Shown here piece by piece: positions 25,903 to 35,815 of a DNA stretch of 53,110 nucleotides. The position numbers were made by a program, and so were the translations under genes. The notes under the pieces are model-generated. The model made no database searches. It was not told the DNA's origin and saw nothing but the letters and a program-made list of their open reading frames with translations. This DNA is from Chloroflexota bacterium (GTDB lineage: Bacteria; Chloroflexota; Dehalococcoidia; UBA2979): assembly GCA_002716405.1 (NCBI GenBank), contig PBBA01000012.1, positions 1-53,110 of the forward strand, in the 5' to 3' direction. Position 1 is the first letter of the stretch. Each line of letters starts with the position of its first letter.

Positions 25903-27774
25903 ATGACTAATCTTATTACCGAAATTGAATCTGGCAGAGATATTAATACACTCAGTAATTCTGAGATGATTAAGTTAAGTAAAGATATTCGAGAATTATT
26001 AGTGGAGATTGTTCATGCTAATGGTGATGCTGGTCATTTGGCCTCTAGTTTAGGGGCTGTGGAAATTACCCTCGCATTGCACCGTATATTTAAAACTCCT
26101 GAGGATAAGATTTTATGGGATGTAGGACATCAGGCGTACGTTCATAAGATATTAACTGGTCGTTTGGATCGTATGTCTACGTTGCGACAAGAAGGTGGTC
26201 TTTCTGGTTTCCCAGATCGCCGTGAAAGCGATCATGACGCCTTTGGCGTGGGTCATGCCGGTACAGCTCTCTCTGCTTCTACTGGGTATGTTCTCGGTCG
26301 TGATTTGCAGAAACAAGACTATTCAGTTGTTGCTGTTGTTGGTGATGGTGCCTTGACGGCAGGGATGAGCTTTGAAGCGCTCAATCATCTGGGTGATATA
26401 GGCGGTAACGTTATTGTGATATTGAATGATAACGAGATGTCTATTTCACCGAATGTCGGAGCTATGAATCGTAACGTCAATCGCATGCGTGTAAGCCCTG
26501 CATATAGAGATTTCAAGATTGAATTAAAAAAATTTGTTACTCAATTACCTGCTGGTGATCGTTTATGGGATGAATGGAGAAGACTTAAGAGGGTTCCTCG
26601 AGAACTAGTCGTTCAGTCCGGATTTTGGGATCATTTAGGATTTGACTACTATGGACCAATAGATGGCCATGATATTGAAATACTTGAATCGACTCTAAAA
26701 TCAGTTAAGCATTTTACAGGTAAACCGGTACTGATACATGCATTAACCAGAAAAGGTTATGGTGTTGAAGAAGCTGAAGCCGATCCTGTAAAAAGTCATA
26801 GTGGTACCTACTGGTTAAAATCACCTATTTCTCCAGAAAATAAAAAGAGAACATACAGTGAAGTTTTTGGTGATAGCATCGGCAAAATTTGTGAGACTAA
26901 TGAAAAAGTAGTCGTTATTACACCTGCAATGTTAGAAGGTTCAGGTTTAACTAATTTAAAAAAACAATTTCCCAATCGAGTAATTGATGTCGGGATAGCT
27001 GAACAACATGCTGTTACTACTGCTGCCGGTCTTGCAGCTTCAGGTATGAAACCAGTGGTAGCAATTTACTCGACCTTTTTACAGCGAGGCTTTGATTCAG
27101 TAATACATGATGTCGTCGTTCAGAAATTGCCTGTAATTTTCGCAATTGATCGTGCTGGTTTAGTTGGAGAAGACGGTCGCACACATCAAGGGTTTGCTGA
27201 TATTAGTTATTTACGTTGCTTGCCAGATATGATTGTAGCAGCCCCAAGTGATGATGAAGAACTTTCTGCTTTACTAAATTTAGCTACTGATCATGATGGT
27301 CCTTTTGCTATTCGATATCCTCGTGGGGCTGCGGTGACTGAGATTTCTGGACTAACAAATAGAAGTTTAGATATCGGAAAGGGTACTGTGCTTAGATCAG
27401 GATCTGATTTGGCTCTAATTGGGATTGGTTCTGTGATACCCGATTGCCTTGAAGTTGCTGAAGAATTTGCTAAACGCAATCTGAGTGTTGCAGTTGTTAA
27501 TGCAAGATTTGCTAAACCTTTAGATAGTGAATTAATCACACAAATTGCTAAAGAGACTAAAGGTGTAATAACAGTTGAAGATAATTCTCTTATAGGTGGT
27601 TTTGGTGAAGGCGTTCTATCGTTATTGTCAGAATTAAGGATGGGAGAGAAATTTTTAGGTGCTATTGGAATTCCAGACATGATTGTTGAACATGGAACCC
27701 AGAGTCAACAGAGAAAAATTTGTAAGATTGACACTGAAGGCATCTTTGAGCAAGTGGAACGATTTATTATGTAA
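25903..27774 (+). CDS. dxs: 1-deoxy-D-xylulose-5-phosphate synthase
   Basis: Dxs condenses pyruvate and glyceraldehyde 3-phosphate, the first step of the non-mevalonate isoprenoid pathway, using thiamine diphosphate. The 623-aa length is normal. Visible are DVGHQAYVHKILTGR, the ThDP motif GDGALTAGMS (from 147) closing with LNDNEMSISPNVG, YYGPIDGHD, the catalytic glutamate E367 in GIAEQHAVT, DRAGLVGEDGRTHQG, and RYPRG. GAGG precedes the ATG. It is monocistronic on the plus strand and overlaps the convergent gene at 27767 by 8 bp. Confidence 0.96.
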   Translation: MTNLITEIESGRDINTLSNSEMIKLSKDIRELLVEIVHANGDAGHLASSLGAVEITLALHRIFKTPEDKILWDVGHQAYVHKILTGRLDRMSTLRQEGGLSGFPDRRESDHDAFGVGHAGTALSASTGYVLGRDLQKQDYSVVAVVGDGALTAGMSFEALNHLGDIGGNVIVILNDNEMSISPNVGAMNRNVNRMRVSPAYRDFKIELKKFVTQLPAGDRLWDEWRRLKRVPRELVVQSGFWDHLGFDYYGPIDGHDIEILESTLKSVKHFTGKPVLIHALTRKGYGVEEAEADPVKSHSGTYWLKSPISPENKKRTYSEVFGDSIGKICETNEKVVVITPAMLEGSGLTNLKKQFPNRVIDVGIAEQHAVTTAAGLAASGMKPVVAIYSTFLQRGFDSVIHDVVVQKLPVIFAIDRAGLVGEDGRTHQGFADISYLRCLPDMIVAAPSDDEELSALLNLATDHDGPFAIRYPRGAAVTEISGLTNRSLDIGKGTVLRSGSDLALIGIGSVIPDCLEVAEEFAKRNLSVAVVNARFAKPLDSELITQIAKETKGVITVEDNSLIGGFGEGVLSLLSELRMGEKFLGAIGIPDMIVEHGTQSQQRKICKIDTEGIFEQVERFIM

Positions 27775-28510
27775 AATTTTTTTTCCTATGATTTTCCATT
27801 CTTGTTATTAAAGATAGTGCCTTGCGCGTATCTGAAGCCAATCTGGCAGGTTCACTGTTACGTAATCGATATTTTGATAACCAATATATAAATCTTTGTA
27901 AGGAATTTTGGCTTATCTCATTCCCGATATGTATTCCCGTTTGGGTTGCATAAATTATTTGTAGTTCAGATAAACTTTTTCCGTAAACACGCTGGTAAGC
28001 CAATACGTCGGGAGGCTCTTTTCCTGCATTAGAAAGTACTCCAGCTTTTTCAAGTTCCAATTCAGCAGATAGTAGAAGCACTTCTTCAACTATAACACCG
28101 TATTGAAAATTTAAATGTGCACGATATTTCGGCCCTCCGATTAATCTTGCGAAGTCTATTTCACTCATATTTCCAGGAGCTACGTTATATAATAGAAGTT
28201 GCTCTATTTCATTATTTGGAGCAATTGTCAGCACTTCATCGAGTAGTCTTTGAGCAAGTAACAACCAATTAAACGCTTCTCCATCAATTAAATAATGATA
28301 AGTTATACCATCTATCTCTTCATAAGGAACCGACCAACGATTGATTACACCTAGAAGGGCAGTGTACCAATTTTCCCCAGATTCGATTCTATTAATTAAA
28401 GTGTATATCGCTTCTTTAGGTTCGAGAGGTCCAATTTGTAGAGTCTCATCAGTACGATATTCTTCATAGTCTTCTATAAAATTAGTTCTAGTGTTATCAG
28501 GTGCGGTCAT
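27767..28510 (-). CDS. Conserved-looking hypothetical protein downstream of secA
   Basis: No family is recognised. The 247 aa are soluble and mostly helical, with no signal peptide or membrane segment. Notable stretches are GENWYTALLGVINRWSVPYEE, YHYLIDGEAFNWLLLAQRLLDEV, LNFQYGVIVEEVLLLSAELEL and a basic end. The gene is third in a minus-strand row secA - 28588 gene - this gene, with a 77-bp gap before it. Its 3' end overlaps dxs by 8 bp, so both stop codons share sequence. The position suggests co-expression with secA, but no function is claimed. Confidence 0.7.
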   Translation of the reverse strand: MTAPDNTRTNFIEDYEEYRTDETLQIGPLEPKEAIYTLINRIESGENWYTALLGVINRWSVPYEEIDGITYHYLIDGEAFNWLLLAQRLLDEVLTIAPNNEIEQLLLYNVAPGNMSEIDFARLIGGPKYRAHLNFQYGVIVEEVLLLSAELELEKAGVLSNAGKEPPDVLAYQRVYGKSLSELQIIYATQTGIHIGNEISQNSLQRFIYWLSKYRLRNSEPARLASDTRKALSLITRMENHRKKNFT

Positions 28511-28587
28511 TGAAACAATTGACTCTTTTCAATTCTGTATTAATCTTTTTGATATCGGTTATAAATTATTTTAAGCCTATATAATTT

Positions 28588-29142
28588 TTATAGAATAGAT
28601 TTTTTAGATTCTATTAATTTCGTGATAGAAGCATCGGTTCTAATTTCTTTAACCCAATAGCCAATGCCATGTAATTCTTTTTTTAGCAAAGAATTCAGTT
28701 CCAGAAATTTCAATTCATTCGTAGGGATAACTGCGAGGTGCAGTTCACCTCCTGATAAGTAATGTCTATAAGCATCTAAATGATAGCTAGTTAGAATTGC
28801 ATAGTTAATAACAGATACAAAACCTGCTTCCGAAAAAGATCTTGCTAAGAGGCATTGGTTGCGTATTGATAATTCTATTTGATGTTCCGATTCGGTATCT
28901 GGTTCTTCTCCTGGTAAAACTCGCCCTTCTAACACATATTTTGATATCGACTCACCGTCAATTATTGCACTTTTCTGAAAATATTTTGCTATTTTATTTG
29001 TCAGATCACCACGCTTTTTAGATGAAGGTCCACTAACTAACCAAATAATTGGCGTTTCAGTATTTAGTCTTGCTATAGCACTAGCAGCTATTCTTTCTGC
29101 AGGTGGTACTACACCTTTTGGTCCCTTATTTTGTTCTGGCAT
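28588..29142 (-). CDS. Putative P-loop-like protein with degenerate Walker A, downstream of secA
   Basis: The 184-aa protein begins with a polar tail, then a strand-loop WLVSGPSSKKRGDLTNKIAKYF in the position of a kinase P-loop. Small kinase-like proteins usually read GPSSSGKST here; the GK-S/T end is missing (KKRGD), so nucleotide binding is doubtful. SAIIDGESISKYVLEG and RNQCLLARSFSEAGFVSVINYAI resemble the switch and helix of APS kinase- or chloramphenicol-phosphotransferase-like folds. It begins 20 bp after the secA stop and is probably cotranscribed. The fold assignment is tentative; an unrelated orphan is possible. Confidence 0.6.
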   Translation of the reverse strand: MPEQNKGPKGVVPPAERIAASAIARLNTETPIIWLVSGPSSKKRGDLTNKIAKYFQKSAIIDGESISKYVLEGRVLPGEEPDTESEHQIELSIRNQCLLARSFSEAGFVSVINYAILTSYHLDAYRHYLSGGELHLAVIPTNELKFLELNSLLKKELHGIGYWVKEIRTDASITKLIESKKSIL

Positions 29143-29162
29143 TTTTGCACCATCGAAGATGT

Positions 29163-31721
29163 TTAATTCCTATTTCTTATTTGTTTTTTTTTCTTACGTG
29201 CTGCTCTACGTCTTTCTGCTCGTGAAACATTAGTGTCATCTATATTTTGCTCACTTGCTTTCATACCATTAACAGAATTTTGTTGTGTGTCTCTATTTGT
29301 TGAAGGGTTTAGGTTGTTAACTAAGTTATGAGCAATACGTGTATGAAAAATGTTTTTTGCAACTGTTTGTCGAATATTTGCCGATAATTGCTCCCACATA
29401 TCATGTGCCTCTTGTTTATAGGCCACAAGTGGGTCGGTTTGTCCATAAGCTCTCAGACCAATTCCTTGACGCATTTCATCCATTGCAGTTAGGTGGTTAA
29501 CCCAAAGAGAATCAATAATTCTTAGTAGTACTACTTTTTCTACAACACGTTGATGATCTGATCCAACATCGTTGGTCATGGATTCATACCTATTCTCAGC
29601 AATTGTGTTTGCCTGGTTTAAAATAGAATCTATGGATTGTTGTTCAATATCATCAATTGTTATTTCTTCTTCTAATGGATATATACTGTTCAACTGTGTA
29701 AGGAATGTTTCTGGATCTACGGGACTATCAGTAAGAAATGATTTGGATAAAGATTCAATTTCCTCTTCAACCATAGTTAGAATGGTATTGTTTAATTCTG
29801 ATCCGCCTAAGACTTTATTACGTTCACTGTAAATCATATCTCTATGCATATTCATTACATCATCATAATCAACAACGTGCTTACGAATATCGAAGTTATA
29901 ACCTTCAACTCTTTGCTGTGCCTGTTCTATGGCACGTGTGACCATTTTTGATTCGAGCGGTATATTCTCTTCCATGCCAAGTTTTGACATCATTCCAGGC
30001 AACCAATCTGGTGCGAATCTTTTCATGAGATCATCTTCAAAAGAAACATAAAATCTTGTCGAACCTGGATCACCTTGTCTGCCTGATCGACCTCTTAACT
30101 GATTGTCAATTCTCCGTGATTCGTGTCTTTCTGTCCCTATGACATGGAGACCGCCTTTAGTGCTAATGCCTTCAGCTAGTTTGATATCAGTGCCTCTTCC
30201 AGCCATATTAGTTGCAATTGTTACTGCACTTTCTTCTCCTGCTTTAGCAATTATTGATGCTTCACGTTCATGTTGTTTTGCATTTAATACGCTATGTTTG
30301 ATTCCTTTTTTACGTAAAAGATCTGATAACATTTCAGATCTTTCAATGGAGATTGTTCCTACAAGTACTGGTCGACCTATAGAATTTTGGTGGATAATGT
30401 CCTCTATAACAGCATTCCATTTTGATTTTTCTGATCGAAATACTAGGTCTGCGAAATCATCCCGTGCTATTGGTTTATGTGTCGGGATAACTAATACTTC
30501 AAGATCATAAATTTTGGATAGCTCTTCAGCTTCTGTTACTGCGGTTCCTGTCATGCCAGACAGTTTTTTATAAAGTCTGAAAAAGTTTTGAATAGTGATT
30601 GTCGCGTACGTGATTGACTCTTGCTGAACTTTCAATCCTTCTTTTGCCTCAATAGCTTGATGAATACCATCGGACCATCGTCGACCTTCCATTAACCTTC
30701 CGGTAAATGCATCAACAATTACAATCTGCCCATCTTTAACAACATAATCTTGATCTTTTTGAAAAATAATTTCAGCTTTGAGAGCTGCTTCCATATATCG
30801 TAGGAGTTGATAATTTTCTAAAGAATAAATATTACTCACTCCCAGTTTTTCTTCGAGCGTTGCTACTCCATGATCAGTGAGTGCAACACTACGAGTTCTT
30901 GCATCGACTGTGTAATCAAGGCCTTGATTGAGAGATGGGACAATGCGAGCAAATCTTGGATAAATTCTGACATCATCTGATGCAGCACCTGAAATAATTA
31001 GTGGTGTTCTAGCTTCATCTATTAGAACGCTATCTGCTTCGTCGACTATTGCAAAATTTCTCTTTTTTTGAACTCTATCGTCTAAGTTCGTTGCCATGTT
31101 ATCGCGTAGATAATCGAACCCAAATTCATTATTTGTTCCATAAATGATGTCACATTTATAGATCTCTTTACGTGATGCATGTTCTATAAATTCAAATGAA
31201 GAGTGATCGGAACTTTTTTCCTTTTTTAGTAAGTATGCTGCCTGATTTTGTAGAATTCCTACAGTCATACCTAACTGCATAAGTGCGGGACCATACCACT
31301 GCGCATCTCTTCTTGCTAGATAATCGTTCACTGTGATTAGGTGAGCACTGTTTTCATCCAATGCATTAACGTATAGCGCAATGGTGGCCATTAATGTTTT
31401 TCCTTCTCCAGTGCGCATTTCCGCTATTGATCCATTATGGAGAGCAACTGCACCCATAATTTGGACATCATATGCAAATTCTCCAGTGCATCTGAATATT
31501 GCTTCTCTAGCTACAGCCATCGCTTCAATAATTAAGTCATCAATAGATTCGCCATTGTGAATTCTTGATTTGAATTCATCAGTTTTTGATTTTAATTCGT
31601 CGTCTGTAAAGCCTCTAATTGTTGAATGTAATTTAGTTATTTGATCAGCAATTGAACGAACACTTTCTAGTGCACGTGCATTAGAATCTCCACCTAGTAT
31701 TTTACGGACAGCACCTAACAT
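29163..31721 (-). CDS. secA: Preprotein translocase ATPase SecA
   Basis: SecA drives secretory proteins through SecYEG. The 852-aa protein has Walker A TGEGKT (104-109), DEADSVLIDEARTPLIISG, preprotein-binding region, second RecA domain with TNMAGRGTDIKL and ESRRIDNQLRGRSGRQGDPG, and the helical scaffold with LWVNHLTAMDEMRQGIGLRAYGQ. The C-terminal zinc motif that binds SecB is absent; the protein ends in a basic RRRAARKKKK tail. That fits bacteria without SecB. GGAGAGG precedes the ATG. It follows prs by 92 bp and leads two genes of unknown function. Confidence 0.96.
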   Translation of the reverse strand: MLGAVRKILGGDSNARALESVRSIADQITKLHSTIRGFTDDELKSKTDEFKSRIHNGESIDDLIIEAMAVAREAIFRCTGEFAYDVQIMGAVALHNGSIAEMRTGEGKTLMATIALYVNALDENSAHLITVNDYLARRDAQWYGPALMQLGMTVGILQNQAAYLLKKEKSSDHSSFEFIEHASRKEIYKCDIIYGTNNEFGFDYLRDNMATNLDDRVQKKRNFAIVDEADSVLIDEARTPLIISGAASDDVRIYPRFARIVPSLNQGLDYTVDARTRSVALTDHGVATLEEKLGVSNIYSLENYQLLRYMEAALKAEIIFQKDQDYVVKDGQIVIVDAFTGRLMEGRRWSDGIHQAIEAKEGLKVQQESITYATITIQNFFRLYKKLSGMTGTAVTEAEELSKIYDLEVLVIPTHKPIARDDFADLVFRSEKSKWNAVIEDIIHQNSIGRPVLVGTISIERSEMLSDLLRKKGIKHSVLNAKQHEREASIIAKAGEESAVTIATNMAGRGTDIKLAEGISTKGGLHVIGTERHESRRIDNQLRGRSGRQGDPGSTRFYVSFEDDLMKRFAPDWLPGMMSKLGMEENIPLESKMVTRAIEQAQQRVEGYNFDIRKHVVDYDDVMNMHRDMIYSERNKVLGGSELNNTILTMVEEEIESLSKSFLTDSPVDPETFLTQLNSIYPLEEEITIDDIEQQSIDSILNQANTIAENRYESMTNDVGSDHQRVVEKVVLLRIIDSLWVNHLTAMDEMRQGIGLRAYGQTDPLVAYKQEAHDMWEQLSANIRQTVAKNIFHTRIAHNLVNNLNPSTNRDTQQNSVNGMKASEQNIDDTNVSRAERRRAARKKKKQIRNRN

Positions 31722-31813
31722 TTGATGCCTCTCCTATCATTACGCTTTAATCTATTAGTACTAGATATTATCGGAACAACTTACATTAATATTGTAAGGC
31801 AAATAAGTGGAAT

Positions 31814-32764
31814 TTAGCGAAAGAGTGCACCGACAGATCCTCCAGTGTGAATTCTGTGGATAGCGTCACCTAATAATGAGGCAATAGATAATTTTGATGT
31901 ATTTACATTATTAAAACTACCAAATACTAGCGGTAGTGAATCAGTAAAAATTAATTGATCGATATTTGTGTTATCTAGTACATCAAAGGCTTTGTTAGAA
32001 AATACTGGATGAACACAGGCTACATACACAGACCTTGCCCCCCTGCCTCTCATTAAATCAACGGCAGAGGCAACTGTACCACCAGTTAAAATTTCATCAT
32101 CTACTATGATGCAGTCATGGTTCTCGACTTCACCAATTAAGCTTAAAGCCTCTGCTTGCTCATCATTCCCTGTTCGCCGCTTATCGATAATTGCGAGATC
32201 GCAACCAAGGCGTTCAGCTACATCTCGTGCCCTTTTTGCACCACCTACATCAGTGGCGACAACAATGGGTTTTTCCAAATTTAATCCTCTAAAATAATCT
32301 GACAACATTGGGAATGCAGTGAGCTCATCAACTGGAATATTAAAAAATCCTTGAATTTGTCCCGCGTGTAAATCTAAAGTTAGTACACGATCTGCCCCTG
32401 CTACTTCTAAAAAATTAGCTACCAATCTACCGCTGATAGGGACTCTTGGTTGGTCCTTTTTATCTGAACGTCCATAGGCGTAGTAGGGTACTACTGCAGT
32501 TATTCTTCCTGCTGAAGCACGTTTGGCAGCATCGATCATAATTAGCAATTCCATTAGGCGAGTATTGACTGGAGAAACTATAGGTTGAATTAAGAAAACA
32601 TCTTTTTCTCGAATATTGTCTAATATCCGGACAAAAACTTCTTCGTTTGAGAATTGAAACACTTCAGATTCACCTAATGGCATTTCTAAATGCTTACATA
32701 CAGCACTTGCTAACTCTTGATGAGCGTTGCCGGAAAAAATTGCTATATCACTGAAAGATTGCAT
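31814..32764 (-). CDS. prs: Ribose-phosphate pyrophosphokinase
   Basis: Prs makes PRPP from ribose 5-phosphate and ATP for nucleotide, His and Trp synthesis. From ATG 32764 the product is 316 aa and starts MQSFSDIAIFSGNAH, the family N-terminus; an upstream in-frame GTG (32818) would add 18 unrelated residues. Family blocks are PYYAYGRSDKKDQPRVPISG (the flexible loop and ATP site), LDLHAGQIQGFF, the catalytic KRR region, and the PRPP loop IIVDDEILTGGT. AGGT lies upstream of the chosen ATG. It is just upstream of secA on the same strand. Confidence 0.95.
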   Translation of the reverse strand: MQSFSDIAIFSGNAHQELASAVCKHLEMPLGESEVFQFSNEEVFVRILDNIREKDVFLIQPIVSPVNTRLMELLIMIDAAKRASAGRITAVVPYYAYGRSDKKDQPRVPISGRLVANFLEVAGADRVLTLDLHAGQIQGFFNIPVDELTAFPMLSDYFRGLNLEKPIVVATDVGGAKRARDVAERLGCDLAIIDKRRTGNDEQAEALSLIGEVENHDCIIVDDEILTGGTVASAVDLMRGRGARSVYVACVHPVFSNKAFDVLDNTNIDQLIFTDSLPLVFGSFNNVNTSKLSIASLLGDAIHRIHTGGSVGALFR

Positions 32765-32940
32765 ATTTATTGACCTAAAATGTTTCAAAAACTGCTTAAT
32801 CTCTTCTAATATGTTCACGTAGTGTACTAGTGTTATTATTCAGAGAGAATACTATTTCCAAATTTTACATATAATTACTGTAGTGTTTGGAGTATATACT
32901 TATCACTACTTACTGTTGTAATTTTTGTTAGGGGAAAACC

Positions 32941-34116
32941 GTGGATTTTACTTTTAGTGATTCTGAACTACGGTTTCAGGATGATGTAAAGAAATTTTTA
33001 AAAGAGCATCTTCCTTCTGATTACTCTGATAAGTCTTTTGTTGGAGATATTACACAAGAACAAAAAATGGAAATTGCTTCTTCACTAAGAAAATTATTAT
33101 CAGAGCGTAACTGGCTTACATTGGCTTGGCCTGAAAAATATGGTGGCTTAGATGCTGGCTATATTAGGCAAATGTTGTATCGAGAAGCTACGGCTTATGA
33201 ATCTATGCCAATAGGAAGCACTATGGGTGTTGATTGGGTTGGTCCAGCAATAATGCTCTTTGGAGATGAGGAACAGAAAGCAAAGTATTTACCATTGATT
33301 GCTAATGGTACAGATCAGTGGTGTACATTATATTCAGAATCAGGTTCCGGATCCGATCTTGCCTCATTACAAACCCGTGCAGTACGTGATGGTGATGAGT
33401 GGGTGATAAATGGGAGTAAAATTTGGACTAGTGGTGGCCATACTTCCAATATGGGTTGGTTAGCTGCTCGTACTGATCCTAATGCAGCTAAACATCGCGG
33501 TATTTCTACATTTGTTGTTGATATGAATACTCCTGGTATTGAAGTTAGGCCATTAGTCAATATGGCTGATGAACATAACTTCAATGAAGTTTTCTTTGAA
33601 GACGTTAGGATTCCAGATAGTAATCTTGTTGGTGATGAAAATAGAGGTTGGTATCAAGTTGCTACAGCTCTCGATTATGAACGTTCAGGTGTGGCAGCAT
33701 ACGCTGAAGGTAAACGTAATTTAGAGCGACTAGTTAATGTGACTAAGGAAGATACAAGTATTCTAAAGCAAAATCCTGCATCACGTTATGAACTTGCTGA
33801 TCGATGGGTTGAATTACAAGTTGGTTACAATGTTGCTTATAGGATTCCTTTTTTACAATCACTAGGGCAAACACCTAATCATGAAGCATCGATTTCAAAA
33901 CTTTATGGATCAGAGTTAACACAGCGTATTGCTCAAACAGGTCTAAAACTTTTAGGTATGGAAGCTCAAGTTACCTCTGGTTCACCTCACGCTAAATTAG
34001 GAGGTGCTATTGCTAAAACCTATTTGTCGAGTGTCAGTGCAACTATCGCTGCAGGAACTTCAGAAGTACAACGCAATATCATTGCACAACGTGGGTTAGG
34101 TATGCCTCGAGGATAA
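32941..34116 (+). CDS. Acyl-CoA dehydrogenase (unpaired alpha-like)
   Basis: The 391-aa protein closely resembles the enzyme at 10700: TLYSESGSGSDLASLQTRAVRDGDEWVINGSKIWTSGG, ALDYERSGVAAYAEGKR and C-terminal AGTSEVQRNIIAQRGLGMPRG. As there, the medium-chain-type catalytic glutamate position reads AAGTS. Unlike that gene it has no beta-like neighbour; the next gene is a cation exchanger. It may pair with a distant subunit or work alone. The start is GTG with AGGGG upstream. The two alpha-like genes probably descend from one duplication. Confidence 0.92.
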   Translation: MDFTFSDSELRFQDDVKKFLKEHLPSDYSDKSFVGDITQEQKMEIASSLRKLLSERNWLTLAWPEKYGGLDAGYIRQMLYREATAYESMPIGSTMGVDWVGPAIMLFGDEEQKAKYLPLIANGTDQWCTLYSESGSGSDLASLQTRAVRDGDEWVINGSKIWTSGGHTSNMGWLAARTDPNAAKHRGISTFVVDMNTPGIEVRPLVNMADEHNFNEVFFEDVRIPDSNLVGDENRGWYQVATALDYERSGVAAYAEGKRNLERLVNVTKEDTSILKQNPASRYELADRWVELQVGYNVAYRIPFLQSLGQTPNHEASISKLYGSELTQRIAQTGLKLLGMEAQVTSGSPHAKLGGAIAKTYLSSVSATIAAGTSEVQRNIIAQRGLGMPRG

Positions 34117-34192
34117 TATCCATTGACCGAAGGTTGATAGTCGAAGTATTTATATATTGCTTGGTAATAGTCTTTAGGGATTGCCGAAACTA

Positions 34193-35194
34193 ATGGAACT
34201 TTTTCTTCTTTGGGTGCAATTGGGTGTTGCAGCTACATTAATTTTGTTCGCTGCCAGTTACATGGCGAGTTCAGCTGATGTCATAGCTGAACGTACTGGT
34301 TTAGGTCATACTTTTGTTGGTGTAGTTTTACTGGCTACAGCTACCTCTTTACCCGAATTAGGGACTAGCATTAGTTCAATAAGATTTGTAGAGCAGCCTG
34401 ATCTTGCATTTGGTGCTGCTTTTGGAAGTAATATTTTTAATTTGATGATTATTGGTTTGTTGGATTTGTGGTGGCGTAATGGTCCGATTTTAAATCAAGT
34501 TGATAAAAATACTGCAATCTTAGCGAAACTCGGTATTTTAATTATTGTCTTTTCAATAGCTTGTCTTTTCGTCCATCAAACATTTTCTATCGATGATTAT
34601 ATTTTTGTTTCACCGATGTCATTAGTTTTGTTGTTAATATTTTTCTTGAGTATTTATGTTGTTTACAAATATGACGCTGGAGAATCTGAAGAAGAAAATA
34701 CTGATGCTATAAGCACCTCACTAGGTAAAGCTTTTCTGAACTACGGGATTTCAGCGACAGTAGTTGTTGCTGCGGCTGTTTGGTTAGCATTTGTTGGAGA
34801 TGCCTTAGCAGATGATCTCGGTTGGGAACGTAGCTTTGTAGGAACTCAGTTTCTTGCTTTCAGTACATCCTTACCAGAGCTTGCTGCTTCATTTGCTGCA
34901 CTGAGAATCAATGCTCCCCAACTTGCAATCAGTAATGTGCTAGGCAGCAACCTCTTTAACATGGGATTCATTTTATTTATGGATGATCTTATATATACCG
35001 ATGGGTCCATCTGGGCAGTAGTCGAAAGTATTCATATATTGACTGCAGTTTTTGCGATTATTATGACCTGTGTAGTACTTGTTGGTATCACCTCAAGAGG
35101 TCGTGTGCGACCTACAAAATTGCTTACAATTGAATCAGTATTACTTCTTTTGATGTACATTGTTACTAGTGTTGCAATCTTTAATTTTGCGTAA
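34193..35194 (+). CDS. CaCA-family sodium/calcium-type exchanger
   Basis: The 333-aa protein is an integral membrane antiporter with about ten helices in two inverted halves. The alpha1 repeat VVLLATATSLPELGTSISSIRF and the alpha2 repeat TQFLAFSTSLPELAASFAALRI carry the conserved ion-binding (S/T)SLPE motifs. The halves are joined by a short acidic loop (DAGESEEENTDA). A TTG at 34181 is in frame but sits directly on TTAGGGA, so ATG 34193 is preferred. Exchange of Ca2+ or another cation for Na+ or H+ is likely. It overlaps the convergent VOC gene by 14 bp. Confidence 0.87.
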   Translation: MELFLLWVQLGVAATLILFAASYMASSADVIAERTGLGHTFVGVVLLATATSLPELGTSISSIRFVEQPDLAFGAAFGSNIFNLMIIGLLDLWWRNGPILNQVDKNTAILAKLGILIIVFSIACLFVHQTFSIDDYIFVSPMSLVLLLIFFLSIYVVYKYDAGESEEENTDAISTSLGKAFLNYGISATVVVAAAVWLAFVGDALADDLGWERSFVGTQFLAFSTSLPELAASFAALRINAPQLAISNVLGSNLFNMGFILFMDDLIYTDGSIWAVVESIHILTAVFAIIMTCVVLVGITSRGRVRPTKLLTIESVLLLLMYIVTSVAIFNFA

Positions 35195-35717
35195 AATTTG
35201 TCTTTAATTCTTGAATGGCACTTTCAATATGAGATGTTTCCACAAATGTATCACCATTTAAGTTTCGAATGTCTCCAGCTAGTTTCAAAATTGTTGCTCG
35301 ATTCATTCCTGTTGGTATATCGACAGTCCACGAAGTTAGTAAAATCAGTACACCATTTGGATCTTCTAGAAATATTAATCTTTCATAGCCTCGTACAATT
35401 TCTTCAGAACCGTGGAGCCCAACTTTTGATAGTTCAAAAAAGGCTTGATCGATGAAATCTTTGTTAACGTTAAAAGAAATATATTGAACCGAACCAACTC
35501 CCAAACTGGATTCAGCTAGCTTTAACTTTGGATCTTGTGGTCCGACTAACATTAAGAAATTGTCTTCTCCTATACTCATCATTACTTGGATTGATTCGTG
35601 ATCATCTCGATTTGGCTCACTGTAAATTAATGACGCTCCGAGTTTTTGGTAAAAGTCTATAGATTCATTGAGATCTTTCACTATTATGGCTGGGTAGTTG
35701 TAGCTAAGTAGTTCCAT
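35181..35717 (-). CDS. VOC (glyoxalase/dioxygenase-fold) family protein
   Basis: The first 130 residues form the two paired beta-alpha-beta-beta-beta modules of the vicinal oxygen chelate fold: YNYPAIIVKDLNESIDFYQKLGASLIYSEP, then ISFNVNKDFIDQAFFEL and RLIFLEDPNGVLILLTSW. The metal-binding His at the start of each module is not seen (YPAI, YISF), while the C-terminal acidic residue in EDPNG is. About 45 extra residues follow. Function may be metal-free binding rather than catalysis. It has an AGGAT site. It lies between two plus-strand genes and is probably monocistronic. Confidence 0.75.
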   Translation of the reverse strand: MELLSYNYPAIIVKDLNESIDFYQKLGASLIYSEPNRDDHESIQVMMSIGEDNFLMLVGPQDPKLKLAESSLGVGSVQYISFNVNKDFIDQAFFELSKVGLHGSEEIVRGYERLIFLEDPNGVLILLTSWTVDIPTGMNRATILKLAGDIRNLNGDTFVETSHIESAIQELKTNFTQN

Positions 35718-35815
35718 TTTTTATCCTGTTCGTAGGTAGTTCATTACACATTACATCTAATTTCTTCGTAGTGTTGTAGATATTATTAATTAGTGGATAT
35801 CAAAATTTTAGCTTA

